Shown: piece after piece, positions 32,880 through 43,590 of the stretch
How the letters are laid out: each line of letters begins with the position of its first letter
How positions within the stretch are numbered: the first letter of the stretch is position 1
NCBI GenBank assembly: GCA_039707655.1
Contig: CM077671.1
Coordinates: forward strand, 368,612,720-368,676,719
Length of the DNA: 64,000 nucleotides
Reading direction: 5' to 3'
Source: Elymus sibiricus
Lineage: Eukaryota > Streptophyta > Magnoliopsida > Poales > Poaceae
Translations under genes and position numbers: made by a program
Notes under the pieces: generated by a model
Seen by the model: only the letters and a program-made list of their open reading frames with translations
Told to the model about the DNA's origin: nothing
Database searches by the model: none

Positions 32880-32884
32880 AAATG

Positions 32885-34680
32885 GCACAAAATATATAAT
32901 AGATGAAATCACAATAAGAGATCTGTCAGTTATAAATGATGATATGATAATAGGGTTAAGATTTTTACAACAATCTTTACAAACCACTATTATACATGAA
33001 GATGGGGTTACGTTTATCCCGCGTCAAGATAATGTTCCATATTTATCTGAAGTACGGAAACAAAGAAAGGCTTTGCAAAATATAGAAATGTCTAATATAG
33101 ATGATGAATATAGATCAAATTTAGATCCACTTGAATTTTGCAAAGATGAAGAACTCAGTGAGACAATAGAAGAATATCATTTATAGAATACATGTACAGA
33201 ATGTATAGGGTTACAATCTTTTTCTCCAAATTGGTATAGAGATATAAAATCCAAAAAAGATATAGATAAGATTGTGCAAAGGTTAGAAAATATACAAATT
33301 ATTGGGGAGATACCAATGAAACATTGGGATAAGAATTCTATAGTTTGTAAAATAAATATTATAAACCCAGATTATATAATTAAGTCAGGACCAATAGAAG
33401 CTACTCCCAAAGACATTGAAGAATTTAAAATGCATATAGAAGAATTATTAAAACTAAAAGCAATCAGAGAAAGCAGAAGTCCTCATCGATCTGCTGCCTT
33501 TATAGTTAGAAATCATGCTGAAGAAGTAAGAAGAAAATCCAGAATGGTAATTAACTTTAAAAGGCTCAATGATAATACAATAGATGATGCATATAATATA
33601 CCTAATAAGCAGGAATGGATCAATAGAATACAAGGAAGCAAATATTTCTCTAAATTCGACTTAAAAGCAGGATTTTGGCAAGTAAAAATGGCAGAGGAAT
33701 CTATTCCTTGGACAGCATTTACTTGTCCACAAGGTCATTATGAATGGCTAGTTATGCCATTGGGACTAAAGAATGCTCCCGCATTATTTCAAAGAAAGAT
33801 GCAAAATATATTTAATGAGAATCAAGCATTTATATTGGTCTACGTTGACGACCTATTAATATTTTCCAAATCATATAAAGAGCATATAGCCCATCTCGAA
33901 GTGTTCTTTAGAAAGGTAGAACAAAATGGGCTCATATTATCCAAAAAGAAGATGGAAATATGCAAAGAAAGAATAAATTTCCTTGGTCATGAAATAGGAG
34001 AAGGAAAAATATATTTACAAGATCATATTGCAAAGAAAATATTAGAATTTCCTAACAATATGAGTGATAAAAAGGTTCTGCAACAATTCCTAGGAATTGT
34101 AAATTATGCTAGGAATTATATAGACAATTTAGCAAAGTTAGCTGGTCCATTATATGCAAAGCTAAGAAAGAATGGTCAAAAATATTTCAATTCTGAAGAC
34201 ATAAGATTAGTAAAAGCCATAAAGGAAAGAGTCAAGAATTTAGAACCCCTTGAGTTACCTTTAGAAGATAAATATTTTATAATAGAAACAGATGCATCTA
34301 AGGTAGGCTGGGGTGCTATATTAAAACAAAGGCCTAATAAATATTCCCCGAAAGCAGAAGAAAAAATATGTAGATATGCTTCAGGGAGATATAAATTAAA
34401 GACAGTAAATAATATTGATAGGGAAATATTGGCAGTAGTAAATGCTATAAATGCATTCAGATTATATTTAGGTTTTAAAGAATTTACTGTTCGAACAGAT
34501 TGTGAAGCCATATGCCGATATTACAATAAAGTAAATAGTAAGAAAAGCTCGACCAGAAGATGGGTCTTATTTGAAGACACCATAGCTGGGAATGGATATA
34601 AAGTAATATTTGAGCATATTAAGGGAAAGGATAATAGTTTACCTGACATATTTTCCCGTTCATCAATTTTACAGAAATGA
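32885..34680 (+). pseudogene. viral type B polyprotein, 3' part: RT-RNase H (copy 1)
   Basis: Contains the end of the protease region, RT with YVDD (near 33840-33855, LVYVDDLLIFSK) and RNase H (IETDASKVGW, RTDCEAICRY). An in-frame TAG at 33184-33186 interrupts it between protease and RT. The stop TGA (34678-34680) overlaps the ORF4 ATG as ATGA. The RNase H tail otherwise matches copies 4-6. Confidence 0.85.
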
Positions 34681-35537
34681 AGGGAATAGCGAAAGGGACT
34701 CTCGCAGGCGGAAATGAATGTTTCATATTCGGAGAGGAGAATAAATTAAAGATATTCTCTCCAAATACATTCAATTTCAAGCCAAAGAGCCATATCCGTC
34801 TTGATGAAGTCCAAAGATGCATATTGGATAATATGTGGTTTCAACATGCGGTAAAACGGGAAGAAAAAGGATATATGCTATCTAATCTGAATAGTCTTGC
34901 AGAATATTTCCATATGTTCAATACGTTGAACAAAAATAAACCAAACCCACCAAAAATAGAAAAAGAGGAATCTCTATATATATTGTTTAATGGAAATAAA
35001 CCTGGAATATATATGCATTGGGAAGATATTCAAATAGAGAAGTTTGCAGCAAAAAGCCAAGGCAAAGATTTATCGTGGAAAAAATATGATAATATCAATG
35101 ATGCCTTGAAATGGGCAAAGAAAGTAATAGGAGAAAAATACTATATTGATCCCGAAGCCAGGGAATATATTGAAAAACTAAGGGGCATAGATAAAAATAT
35201 ACCCGCAACAACAGTTCCCTCAAAAGGAGAAGCTTCGAGCTCAAAAACTCCAATAAAAGAAGGATCACCAAAATATCAGTCATATCAAGAATGCCTGCTA
35301 AAGGGAGTAGACCCTTTAGACAAAGAATATATAGATCAAGAAATTGACAAAAGATTTGAAGAATTGTCAAAAATATTGAAGAAAGAATTAAAGGAAGAAA
35401 TATCGAATGAATTGAAGATTGAGATGGATGAGAAATTTGAAGAAATAAAGAAAGAGTGTGATAATAAATATAATTTCAATTTGTCTGACGATGATCCTAT
35501 GTTAGACATCGCGGGGCATGGACAGCCTATTGATTAA
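34677..35537 (+). CDS. viral ORF4-like protein, viroplasmin/RNase H1-N-like (copy 1)
   Basis: 286 residues, uninterrupted. The N-part (residues 12-55, NECFIFGEENKLKIF) is shared by all ORF4-type genes here. Residues about 100-153 (LYILFNGNKPGIYMHWED, then WKKYDNINDALKWAKKVIG) fit the F-x-G-x-x-PGIY...W pattern of the caulimovirus viroplasmin / RNase H1 N-terminal domain. Residues 218-262 are a charged coiled coil and the end is acidic. By position it corresponds to RTBV P46. It probably acts in viral factories or translation, or binds RNA; this is inference. A splice-acceptor-like TTTTACAG ends 2 nt before the ATG. The chosen ATG overlaps the polyprotein stop. Confidence 0.75.
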   Translation: MKGIAKGTLAGGNECFIFGEENKLKIFSPNTFNFKPKSHIRLDEVQRCILDNMWFQHAVKREEKGYMLSNLNSLAEYFHMFNTLNKNKPNPPKIEKEESLYILFNGNKPGIYMHWEDIQIEKFAAKSQGKDLSWKKYDNINDALKWAKKVIGEKYYIDPEAREYIEKLRGIDKNIPATTVPSKGEASSSKTPIKEGSPKYQSYQECLLKGVDPLDKEYIDQEIDKRFEELSKILKKELKEEISNELKIEMDEKFEEIKKECDNKYNFNLSDDDPMLDIAGHGQPID

Positions 35538-36031
35538 TAGGCCATATACTTGAATTGATATAGCTATCAATTTTTCGGGCGCGGAGGACCTCCCCGAATA
35601 ATGATACGCTAATATGAATATTGATATGGTATATCAATTATGTTGGCGGGGAAGACGCCCCATAAAAAAAACCGGCATGCAATAACAAGCAAAAATCCAG
35701 CCTGCTGTGGCACCAATTATATGAGTAAGCATTTGGCGGGTTTCTGTGAGACGTTCCACGCTCTCGAAGACGCCAGCAAGATATTCGCCAAGGGACAAGC
35801 CCACGTGAAGCTTTTCAGAAAGCTTTCCGCGTGAAAGCCCAGAGGCAGCGAAAGAATCTACCTGTCGGGCACTCCCTCGAATGTCTCCAAGCAGCGATAA
35901 CTCGAGAAGGAGTACACGTCAACGGTCTAGCAGCCAGCTCATGAAGCTACGGCATAATGAAATGAGGAGGTGAAGCTTATCCGGTGCTTCCCTCGCAGCC
36001 GTCTCTCTCTCTCTCACAGCCGTCTCTCGCC
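35538..36031 (+). promoter_or_regulatory. viral intergenic promoter region (copy 1)
   Basis: About 490 nt between ORF4 and the TATA box, holding a TTTTTCGGGCGCGGAGGACC block and, just before TATA, a CT-repeat tract (GTCTCTCTCTCT). The same region stands before TATA in every copy and should contain the pararetroviral promoter. The antisense open frame (MSWLLDRR...) in other copies is its mirror and not a gene. Confidence 0.6.
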
Positions 36032-36038
36032 TATAAAA
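36032..36038 (+). promoter_or_regulatory. viral TATA box (copy 1)
   Basis: TATAAAA in CGCCTATAAAAGGAGACG, conserved in all copies. The leader RNA would start about 30 nt downstream. Confidence 0.8.
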
Positions 36039-36856
36039 GGAGACGCAGACACGGCGAAGAGAACACGGCGAAGAGAACACGGCAAAGAGAACACGGCAAA
36101 GAAGACCCGAGCGAAGCAAAGTGTGAAGCGAGCCTGAGCGCTAAGCTAATCTCCACTTAGTTTAGCCACCACCACTATAGTAGAATAACAAGAAGGCGCT
36201 GAGATCGCCAGGAATAAGGTAATTTCCTAGTTCGTGTGTAATCCCTTCGGGGTTTCCCGAAAGGGAAAACCGTATGTAAATTATGTTGTTGAAATGATGT
36301 AGTTTCTTGGTTTCACTTGATGTTTTCACTTATGAATTTATGGGAAGAGTTCTTATGCTAGGGATCCTATAGGAGAAACATCTGCGTGTTTGTTCTCTGT
36401 GTAGCCCAGAGTTGGCGTTGAATGAGAACCTTGTTGCCGTAGAGAAGTGTTCCCTTCGGGTGGAACTGCCTGGGAAGACGATAAGAACTTTGTCTAATAA
36501 ATTTGCAATTAAAACCTTCAAGTGAACGTAACTAGCTACATCTGATGCAACATAATGATAAATATGGTGAGTACCGAGTAGGACTTCACAGCTTTCGCAG
36601 CACAAACGGGACATAGCCTTAAATATCCAGCTAATTAATCCTGCATATAAGCAAGAATTAGCGACGTTAATAACCAGACAAGCGCATATCATTGGCATAG
36701 TAACGAATAGTAAAGCAAATAGTACCGAATAGTAAAGTAAATAGTGTTCAATAGTAAAGTGTATATTAAATACTATCGTGAACAGTAATCAGAATATTAA
36801 CCGCATACGCTAATAAGGATCGCGTTTAGCGATCGATATATATATACAACACACGT
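36039..36856 (+). other. viral leader (copy 1), 3'-truncated
   Basis: Contains the splice-donor candidate AAG|GTAATTT, the ATG-TAA minimal uORF, a CCCTTCGGG...CCCGAAAGGG hairpin and part of the ATAGTAAAGC repeats. It carries local differences from other copies (extra GAGAACACGGC repeats near 36059-36100; altered sequence near 36580-36660). It ends before the primer-binding site. Confidence 0.7.
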
Positions 36857-37720
36857 TGTATATCAGTGTACGCGGACAATATATATGCGGTGTATATATT
36901 TCGATCGCTAAACGCGTTCCTTCTTATCGTATGCGGTTATTATCGTATGCGGTTATTAAATGCTAATTTCAGTTTACTGTTCACCACGGTGTAGCAAACA
37001 CTGTTCACTATTTGCTTTACTATTTAGCACTTTTTGCTTTACTATTCGGTACTATTTGCTTTACTATTCATGACTATGCCAATGATATGCGCGTGTCTGG
37101 TTAATTATTCGTTTACAATTCGTGATTATTTCAAATGTTAATCACAACTTTTTACTTATATGCAGGATTTATTCAGCTCTTCCGACGGTGCGCGCAGTGG
37201 TGTAATATTCCTACTCGGTACTCACCATATTTATCATTATGTTGCATCAGATGTAGCTAATTACGTTCACTTGAAGGTTTTAATTGCAAACTTATGGGTT
37301 AAATTCTTATCGTCTTCCCAGGCAGTTCCACCCGAAGGGAACACTTCTCTACGGCAACCAGGTTCTCATTCAACGCCAACTCTGGGCTACACAGAGAACA
37401 AACACGCAGAGGTTTCTCCTATAGGATCCCAAGCATAAGAACTACTCCCATAAATTCATAAGTAAAAATATCAAGTGAAACCAAGGAACTACATCATTTC
37501 AACAACATAATTTACATACGGTTTCCCTTTCGGGAAACCCCGAAGGGATTACACACAACCTAGGAAATTACCTTACAAATCCTGGCGATCTCAGCGCCTT
37601 CTTGGCTATACTACTATAGTGGTGGTGGTGGTGGCTAAACTAAGTGGAGAGTAGCTTAGCGCTCTGGCTCTCGCTCGCTGCTTCGCTTCGCTCTGTCTTC
37701 TTCGCCGTGTGTGCGTCTCC

Positions 37721-37727
37721 TTTTATA
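37721..37727 (-). promoter_or_regulatory. viral TATA box (copy 2)
   Basis: TATAAAA on the minus strand within CGCCTATAAAAGGAGACG. Leader to its left (36857-37720), intergenic promoter to its right (37728-38258). Confidence 0.8.
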
Positions 37728-38258
37728 GGCGAGAGACGGCTGCGAGAGAGAGAGAGAGACGGCTGCGAGGGAAGCACCGGATAAGCTTCACCTCCTCATT
37801 TTATTATGCCGTAGCTTCATGAGCTGGCTGCTAGACCGTCGACGTGTACTCCTTCTCGAGTTATCGCTGCTTGGAGACATTCGAGGGAGTGCCCGACAGG
37901 TAGATTCTTTCGCTGCCTCTGGGCTTTCACGCGGAAAGCTTTCTGAAAAGCTTCACGTGGGCTTGTCCCTTGGCGAATATCTTGCTGGCGTCTTCGAGAG
38001 CGTGGAACGTCTCACAGAAACCCGCCAAACGCTTACTCATATAATTGGTGCCACAGCAGGCTGGATTTTTGCTTGTTATTGCATGCGTTTTTTTTCATGG
38101 GGGGGTCTTTCCCCGCCAACATAATTGATATACCATATCAATATTCATATTAGCGTATCATTATTCGGGGAGGTCCTCCGCGCCCGAAAAATTCATAGCT
38201 ATATCAATTCAAGTATATGGTCTATTGGTTAATACCAATATTCTCGTATCATTGATTG

Positions 38259-39125
38259 CTATTCAATATGCTGTCCATGCCCAGCGATGTCCATATGATC
38301 ATCGTCAGACAAATTATATTTTGTATCACATTCTTTCTTTATTTCTTCAACTATTTCTTGTCTTAATTCTTTTAATATTTCTTCTTTCAATTCTAATTTC
38401 AACTCTTCTTTCCACACTTTTGACATATCTTCCCATTTTTCATCTATTTTCATATCTATATATTCTCCACTCAAACAATCCAGTCCTTTGACAAGGCATT
38501 CTTTATATGTTTTATATTTTGGAGAAATATCTTCTTTTTCATAATCGGAGCTTGATTCATCTATTTTTAAGCTCCTGAGAACTGCTGTTGCCGGATTGGC
38601 ATTATTTACTCTATTGACTTTCTGGATATATTCTTTGGCTGATGGTTGAATATAATATTTGGGTCCTATGACAGCCTTTGCATATTTTAAAGCTTCATCT
38701 ACACAGGCATAACTTTTCCAGTTTATGTTGTCTCCATTTTTCTTTGCTATTAGCTTTTCTATGCTTATTTCTTCATATGAAGTATATATTCCTGGCTTTT
38801 TCCCTTCAAACAAGACATATAGAGTCTTGTGTTCTGGATATTCCATATTTTCTGCGGACGTTTGTCCTTTATTCATCATTTTTCCATTATTTAACCTATT
38901 GAAATATTCTGCTAGTCTATTCAGGATTGATAGCATATATCCTTTATCTTCTATTTTGTTGTTATATTGATACCAGAAATTATCAAGTATGCATTGTTGA
39001 ATTTCATCTATATACATATACTTCTTGGGCCTGAAATTATAAGTATTTGGCTCAAAGACTTTCAAACTATTTTCAGCTCCAAAGCTGATTGCTTCAAACC
39101 CATTGGGGTGAAGTCCTTTCTTCAT
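38259..39125 (-). CDS. viral ORF4b, viroplasmin-like (copy 2)
   Basis: 288 residues from the ATG at 39125 (MKKGLHPNG), uninterrupted. Shares NTYNFRPKKYMYIDEIQQC with ORF4a and with type B ORF4. The viroplasmin-like block LYVLFEGKKPGIYTSYEE is the clearest match to the family in the window. A coiled coil and acidic end follow. The upstream TTTACAG (minus strand) is an acceptor candidate 2 nt before the ATG. Confidence 0.75.
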   Translation of the reverse strand: MKKGLHPNGFEAISFGAENSLKVFEPNTYNFRPKKYMYIDEIQQCILDNFWYQYNNKIEDKGYMLSILNRLAEYFNRLNNGKMMNKGQTSAENMEYPEHKTLYVLFEGKKPGIYTSYEEISIEKLIAKKNGDNINWKSYACVDEALKYAKAVIGPKYYIQPSAKEYIQKVNRVNNANPATAVLRSLKIDESSSDYEKEDISPKYKTYKECLVKGLDCLSGEYIDMKIDEKWEDMSKVWKEELKLELKEEILKELRQEIVEEIKKECDTKYNLSDDDHMDIAGHGQHIE

Positions 39126-39172
39126 ATGTGTAAAGATTAACAATTATTAGATACAACATTATTCTTTCATAT

Positions 39173-39556
39173 TTAGGGGAATATTCTTTGTACAGCTTCT
39201 CGATACTTGAAATAACAACTATTCATAATCTTTGCCTGATTCGAGGCATAATTAATTTTATCCTGCCATATTTGGAATTCTTCTAATGTCATAGGTATTC
39301 CTTTGAACACAATATATGTTGGTCTTGGTATATTTTTGTTTATCATATAAAAATATTCTTCAGGGCTATTGTAATAAGATCGCATATAACCTTTTTGTTG
39401 CCTATTGATTATGCCCTTAATATTCAATAAGCATCTTTCAATATTATTATCATACATATGATTCTTTGGTTTGAACTTGAATGTATTTGGTGTAAATTTG
39501 TTATTATTTCTAAATAAGCAGCATTCACTCCCGCCTGCGAATGTATTTTCCTTCAT
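39173..39556 (-). CDS. viral ORF4a, short ORF4 paralogue (copy 2)
   Basis: 127 residues from the ATG at 39556 (MKENTFAGGSECC), chosen because TTTCACAG ends 2 nt before it. The frame extends nine codons further upstream. It carries the ORF4 N-part and a degenerate viroplasmin-like block (YIVFKGIPMTLEEFQIW), without the coiled coil. Looks like a shortened duplicate of ORF4b. Confidence 0.65.
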   Translation of the reverse strand: MKENTFAGGSECCLFRNNNKFTPNTFKFKPKNHMYDNNIERCLLNIKGIINRQQKGYMRSYYNSPEEYFYMINKNIPRPTYIVFKGIPMTLEEFQIWQDKINYASNQAKIMNSCYFKYREAVQRIFP

Positions 39557-39621
39557 TTCTGTGAAATTGAATATCGAGAGCATATGTTAGATAAACTATT
39601 ATTCTTTCATATGTTCAACTA

Positions 39622-40758
39622 TTATTTTACAACCATTCCTTCCTTTATTTCCGTGCTTCCAGCAGCACCATATTCTTCTTTATTATTATCCTTTAGCTTA
39701 TTTCTTAATATTTCAAGCTCTGCTTCTAGTATATTTATTCGATTTTCTAGATTTCTAACCCTACTATATAATATTCTTTCTTCTGATTCAAATTCTATTT
39801 CCTGTCTCCATATTTGATTTTTGGCTTTTAGACAGCATGCACAAGCTTGTCTTAGGCATTTGATACATGTGGATCTATTTTCTTGGCTTGGATAATATAT
39901 ACAGAAAGCACATTTGATATTATAATCACCTTTCCCTTGAACCCAATCATGCTCACAATCTACCTGATTCATCATTTCTATTTTTAAACCTGCTAACTCA
40001 TCTATTAGGTCTATCTCATCTTCACTTGAATCATATTCTTGAGTCTCATGCTCTACTTCATCTGTTTCAATGATTGAATATATTGACTCATCATCTTTTA
40101 TTTCATCATCACATACTAATATATTCTCATTAACACTATCTATAATTAACACTCTTTCTTGCTCTTCATATTTACTGGAGTATCTTTTCTGGTCTTTATT
40201 AGGGCAGGTTCTACTTAGGTGATCTGGAGAGTTGCATATAAAACATCTACATGTTTTGTCATAAGTTTTTCTAGGATTATATCTTCTTACATTTCTTTTA
40301 TGTAGAAATGGGGCTCTATTATCTGACCTTCTTAAGAAAAATCTTTTCTTAGTTCTAAAATTTCTATTATCTCTCCTTTGGGGTTTATAATATTTTTTAT
40401 TTCTATGCCTTTCTTCTCCATATGTTAATGGTATTTGAACAATGTTATTACAGAAATTATAATATGTTTTCTTCATAGATCTTTGAGCTTGTATACCTGT
40501 GCATATCTTTCTTAGCTGTTTAAAGACAAATGTTATGGCTTGGGATATGTTTACAATATTTCCTCCTGATTCTTTCTTATATTCCTCAAATATTATAGAC
40601 CCTAAAGGGTCAGGCAACTTATTAAAATATCTTTCTACTACCCCTATATTAAAACCTTGCTTAGCGGTGGTAGCATTATATAAATAATGCCGAGAGAATT
40701 CTTTTATACCTTTCCATCTTGTCAGCGTTAATTTCTCTATTTCTCTTAATCTTTTATT
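39622..40758 (-). pseudogene. viral coat-protein region, C-terminal part (copy 2)
   Basis: Open from the truncation at 40758 to the stop at 39622. Contains the end of the coat-protein core, basic Arg/Lys-rich stretches, the CCHC knuckle (CFICNSPDHLSRTC) and the Cys-rich C-x2-C-x11-C-x2-C-x4-C-x2-C motif with a coiled coil. The frame has no internal stop, but the first half of the coat protein is missing. Confidence 0.8.
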
Positions 40759-40767
40759 TTGTATAGT

Positions 40768-40776
40768 TGGTATCAG
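40768..40776 (+). other. viral primer-binding site (copy 3)
   Basis: TGGTATCAG, the first nine bases of the tRNA-iMet primer site, followed by GTCC in place of AGCC. It is conserved in all copies that retain this point, just upstream of ORF1. Confidence 0.6.
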
Positions 40777-40791
40777 GTCCAGGATTTAATT

Positions 40792-41265
40792 ATTGAAAGA
40801 TTAAGGTATTTAAATTTAGAAGTTAGTACAGGTAAGGTAATTAATACTAAAGAGAATATTAATATAAGGTGCAGAATAAATCCCTCTAAGGAGCATATTT
40901 GGCGTACACCGCATAGCCAGCTAAATATTGTGGTCGATTTGATATATAATTTTTACATATCTTGGGGAAAAAGGCAAGATATACTTGACCAAAAATTTGA
41001 AAGCATATTCAAAGAATATCAAAAACTCGCAGACAAGTGCTTCGGGTTAAATAGCAAAATAGAGATCATTCTGCATAAGCTTGAAGAAGCAAAAACAAGA
41101 CAGAATATAATTTGCAAGAATAACGACTATATTAAAGAAGAAGTGTTGACAATAGGCCGTTACCTAAGTAAAGGAAAAAACTTGTCGTCACGCCCTGAAC
41201 CAAGTCAAGATATTCCTGAAATAAAAAGGTTAGTACAAGAGGCAAAAACTCTTATACTCTCATAG
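40792..41265 (+). CDS. viral ORF1, complete and AUG-less (copy 3)
   Basis: 157 residues if begun at the in-frame ATT at 40792. The open frame reaches back through the primer site. There is no ATG in any frame from the primer site to the ORF2-type ATG at 41270. RTBV ORF1 is known to start at AUU and to lack AUGs, letting ribosomes scan on; I infer the same here. The protein is helical and charged (KLEEAKTRQNIICKN), with no recognised domain. Stop TAG is 4 nt before the next ATG. Confidence 0.65.
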   Translation: MERLRYLNLEVSTGKVINTKENINIRCRINPSKEHIWRTPHSQLNIVVDLIYNFYISWGKRQDILDQKFESIFKEYQKLADKCFGLNSKIEIILHKLEEAKTRQNIICKNNDYIKEEVLTIGRYLSKGKNLSSRPEPSQDIPEIKRLVQEAKTLILS

Positions 41266-42223
41266 TTATATGAGTGAATATAGCCAAGCGTTAAACAAAA
41301 TACAACGATAATATACCAACTGTACAAATAAATATTATCAGCGTTTTATATCAGTGTACGCGGACAATATATTTGCGGTGTATATATTTCGATCGCTAAA
41401 CGCGGTCCTTATTATCGTATGCGGTTATTATCGTATGCGGTTATTAAATGCTAATTTCAGTTTACTGTTCACCACGGTGTAGAAAACACTGTTCACTATT
41501 TGCTTTACTATTTAGCACTTTTTGCTTTACTATTCGGCACTATTTGCTTTACTATTCGTGACTATGCCAATGATATGCGCGTGTCTGGTTAATTATTCGT
41601 TTACTATTCGTGATTATTTCAAATGTTAATTACAACTTTTTACTTATATGCAGGATTTATTCAGCTCTTCCGACGGTGCGCGCAGTGGTGTAATATTCCT
41701 ACTCGGTACTCACCATATTTATCATTATGTTGCATCAGATGTAGCTAATTACGTTCACTTGAAGATTTTAATTGCAAACTTATGGGTTAAATTCTTATCG
41801 TCTTCCCAGGCAGTTCCACCCGAAGGGAACACTTCTCTACGGCAACCAGGTTCTCATTCAATGCCAACTCTGGGCTACACAGAGAACAAACACGCAGAGG
41901 TTTCTCCTATAGGATCCCTAGCATAAGAACTACTCCCATAAATTCATAAGTAAAAATATCAAGTGAAACCAAGGAACTACATCATTTCAACAACATAATT
42001 TACATACGGTTTTCCCTTTCGGGAAACCCCGAAGGGATTACACACAACCTAGGAAATTACCTTACAAATCCTGGCGATCTCAGCGCCTTCTTGGCTATAC
42101 TACTATAGTGGTGGTGGTGGTGGCTAAACTAAGTGGAGAGTAGCTTAGCGCTATGGCTCTCGCTCGCTGCTTCGCTTCGCTCTGTCTTCTTCGCCGTGTG
42201 TTCTTCGCCGTCTCTGCGTCTCC

Positions 42224-42230
42224 TTTTATA
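42224..42230 (-). promoter_or_regulatory. viral TATA box (copy 4)
   Basis: TATAAAA on the minus strand. Leader lies at 41330-42223, intergenic promoter at 42231-42729. The leader keeps the donor, the ATG-TAA minimal uORF, the hairpin and the ATAGTAAAGC repeats. Confidence 0.8.
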
Positions 42231-42729
42231 GGCGAGAGACGGCTGCGAGAGAGAGAGAGAGACGGCTGCGAGGGAAGCACCGGATAAGCTTCACCTCCTC
42301 ATTTTATTATGCCGTAGCTTCATGAGCTGGCTGCTAGACCGTCGACGTGTACTCCTTCTCGAGTTATCGCTGCTTGGAGACATTCGAGGGAGTGCCCGAC
42401 AGGTAGATTCTTTCGCTGCCTCTGGGCTTTCACGCGGAAAGCTTTCTGAAAAGCTTCACGTGGGCTTGTCCCTTGGCGAATATCTTGCTGGCGTCTTCGA
42501 GAGCGTGGAACGTCTCACAGAAACCCGCCAAACGCTTACTCATATAATTGGTGCCACAGCAGGCTGGATTTTTGCTTGTTATTGCATGCGTTTTTTTTTT
42601 CATGGGGGGGTCTTTCCCCGCCAACATAATTGATATACCATATCAATATTCATATTAGCGTATCATTATTCGGGGAGGTCCTCCGCGCCCGAAAAATTGA
42701 TAGCTATATCAATTCAAGTATATGGCCTA

Positions 42730-43590
42730 TTAATCAATAGGCTGTCCATGCCCCGCGATGTCTAACATAGGATCATCGTCAGACAAATTGAAATTATATT
42801 TATTATCACACTCTTTCTTTATTTCTTCAAATTTCTCATCCATCTCAATCTTCAATTCATTCGATATTTCTTCCTTTAATTCTTTCTTCAATATTTTTGA
42901 CAATTCTTCAAATCTTTTGTCAATTTCTTGATCTATATATTCTTTGTCTAAAGGGTCTACTCCCTTTAGCAGGCATTCTTGATATGACTGATATTTTGGT
43001 GATCCTTCTTTTATTGGAGTTTTTGAGCTCGAAGCTTCTCCTTTTGAGGGAACTGTTGTTGCGGGTATATTTTTATCTATGCCCCTTAGTTTTTCAATAT
43101 ATTCCCTGGCTTCGGGATCAATATAGTATTTTTCTCCTATTACTTTCTTTGCCCATTTCAAGGCATCATTGATATTATCATATTTTTTCCATGATAAATC
43201 TTTGCCTTGGCTTTTTGCTGCAAACTTCTCTATTTGAATATCTTCCCAATGCATATATATTCCAGGTTTATTTCCATTAAACAATATATATAGAGATTCC
43301 TCTTTTTCTATTTTTGGTGGGTTTGGTTTATTTTTGTTCAACGTATTGAACATATGGAAATATTCTGCAAGACTATTCAGATTAGATAGCATATATCCTT
43401 TTTCTTCCCTTTTTACCGCATATTGAAACCACATATTATCCAATATGCATCTTTGGACTTCATCAAGACGGATATGGCTCTTTGGCTTGAAATTGAATGT
43501 ATTTGGAGAGAATATCTTTAATTTATTCTCCTCTCCGAATATGAAACATTCATTTCCGCCTGCGAGAGTCCCTTTCGCTATTCCCTTCAT
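42730..43590 (-). CDS. viral ORF4, viroplasmin-like (copy 4)
   Basis: 286 residues, intact, almost identical to copies 1, 5 and 6. The ATG overlaps the polyprotein stop (ATGA). See the copy 1 entry for domains. Confidence 0.75.
   Translation of the reverse strand: MKGIAKGTLAGGNECFIFGEENKLKIFSPNTFNFKPKSHIRLDEVQRCILDNMWFQYAVKREEKGYMLSNLNSLAEYFHMFNTLNKNKPNPPKIEKEESLYILFNGNKPGIYMHWEDIQIEKFAAKSQGKDLSWKKYDNINDALKWAKKVIGEKYYIDPEAREYIEKLRGIDKNIPATTVPSKGEASSSKTPIKEGSPKYQSYQECLLKGVDPLDKEYIDQEIDKRFEELSKILKKELKEEISNELKIEMDEKFEEIKKECDNKYNFNLSDDDPMLDIAGHGQPID

Larger units (their letters stand above)
32880..36856 (+). other. endogenous RTBV-like virus copy 1 (type B), 3' segment
   Basis: Resumes exactly where 10165 stopped, after the AAATG duplication. 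It contains the rest of the polyprotein, ORF4, the intergenic promoter and the leader. The leader ends within GCGATCGATATATATATA and meets copy 2 in opposite orientation at about 36850-36860. Confidence 0.88.
35540..38220. repeat. tail-to-tail inverted repeat of viral promoter and leader (copies 1 and 2)
   Basis: The 3' ends of copy 1 (+) and copy 2 (-) converge at about 36850-36860. Arms of about 1.3 kb hold the intergenic region, TATA and leader in mirror order. The arms stop where ORF4 (type B) and ORF4b (type A) differ. Confidence 0.85.
36857..40758 (-). other. endogenous RTBV-like virus copy 2 (type A, 3' part)
   Basis: Minus strand: second half of the coat-protein region, both ORF4-type genes, intergenic promoter and leader. 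It lacks ORF1, ORF2, movement protein and the start of the coat protein. Its right end joins copy 3 at ATTTTG (40755-40760), a short match between the coat-protein and leader sequences. Confidence 0.88.
40760..41305 (+). other. endogenous RTBV-like virus copy 3 (ORF1 fragment)
   Basis: Starts in the last leader bases with the primer site and ends just after the ORF2-type ATG (MSEYSQALN). It joins copy 4 (opposite strand) at 41305-41312. Confidence 0.85.

Noticed and set aside
37160..37438. 92-aa open frame (MQDLFSSSDGARSG...) repeated at 41648-41926, 47267-47545 and 57696-57974
   Set aside because: It is antisense to the viral leader in each copy. Its repetition follows from the leader being repeated; there is no domain, and the viral sense strand there carries uORFs and structure.
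37819..38124. 101-aa open frame (MSWLLDRRRVLLLE...) and its repeats at 42322, 47945, 57035 and 63590
   Set aside because: It is antisense to the viral intergenic promoter in every copy, with no plausible start context or domain.
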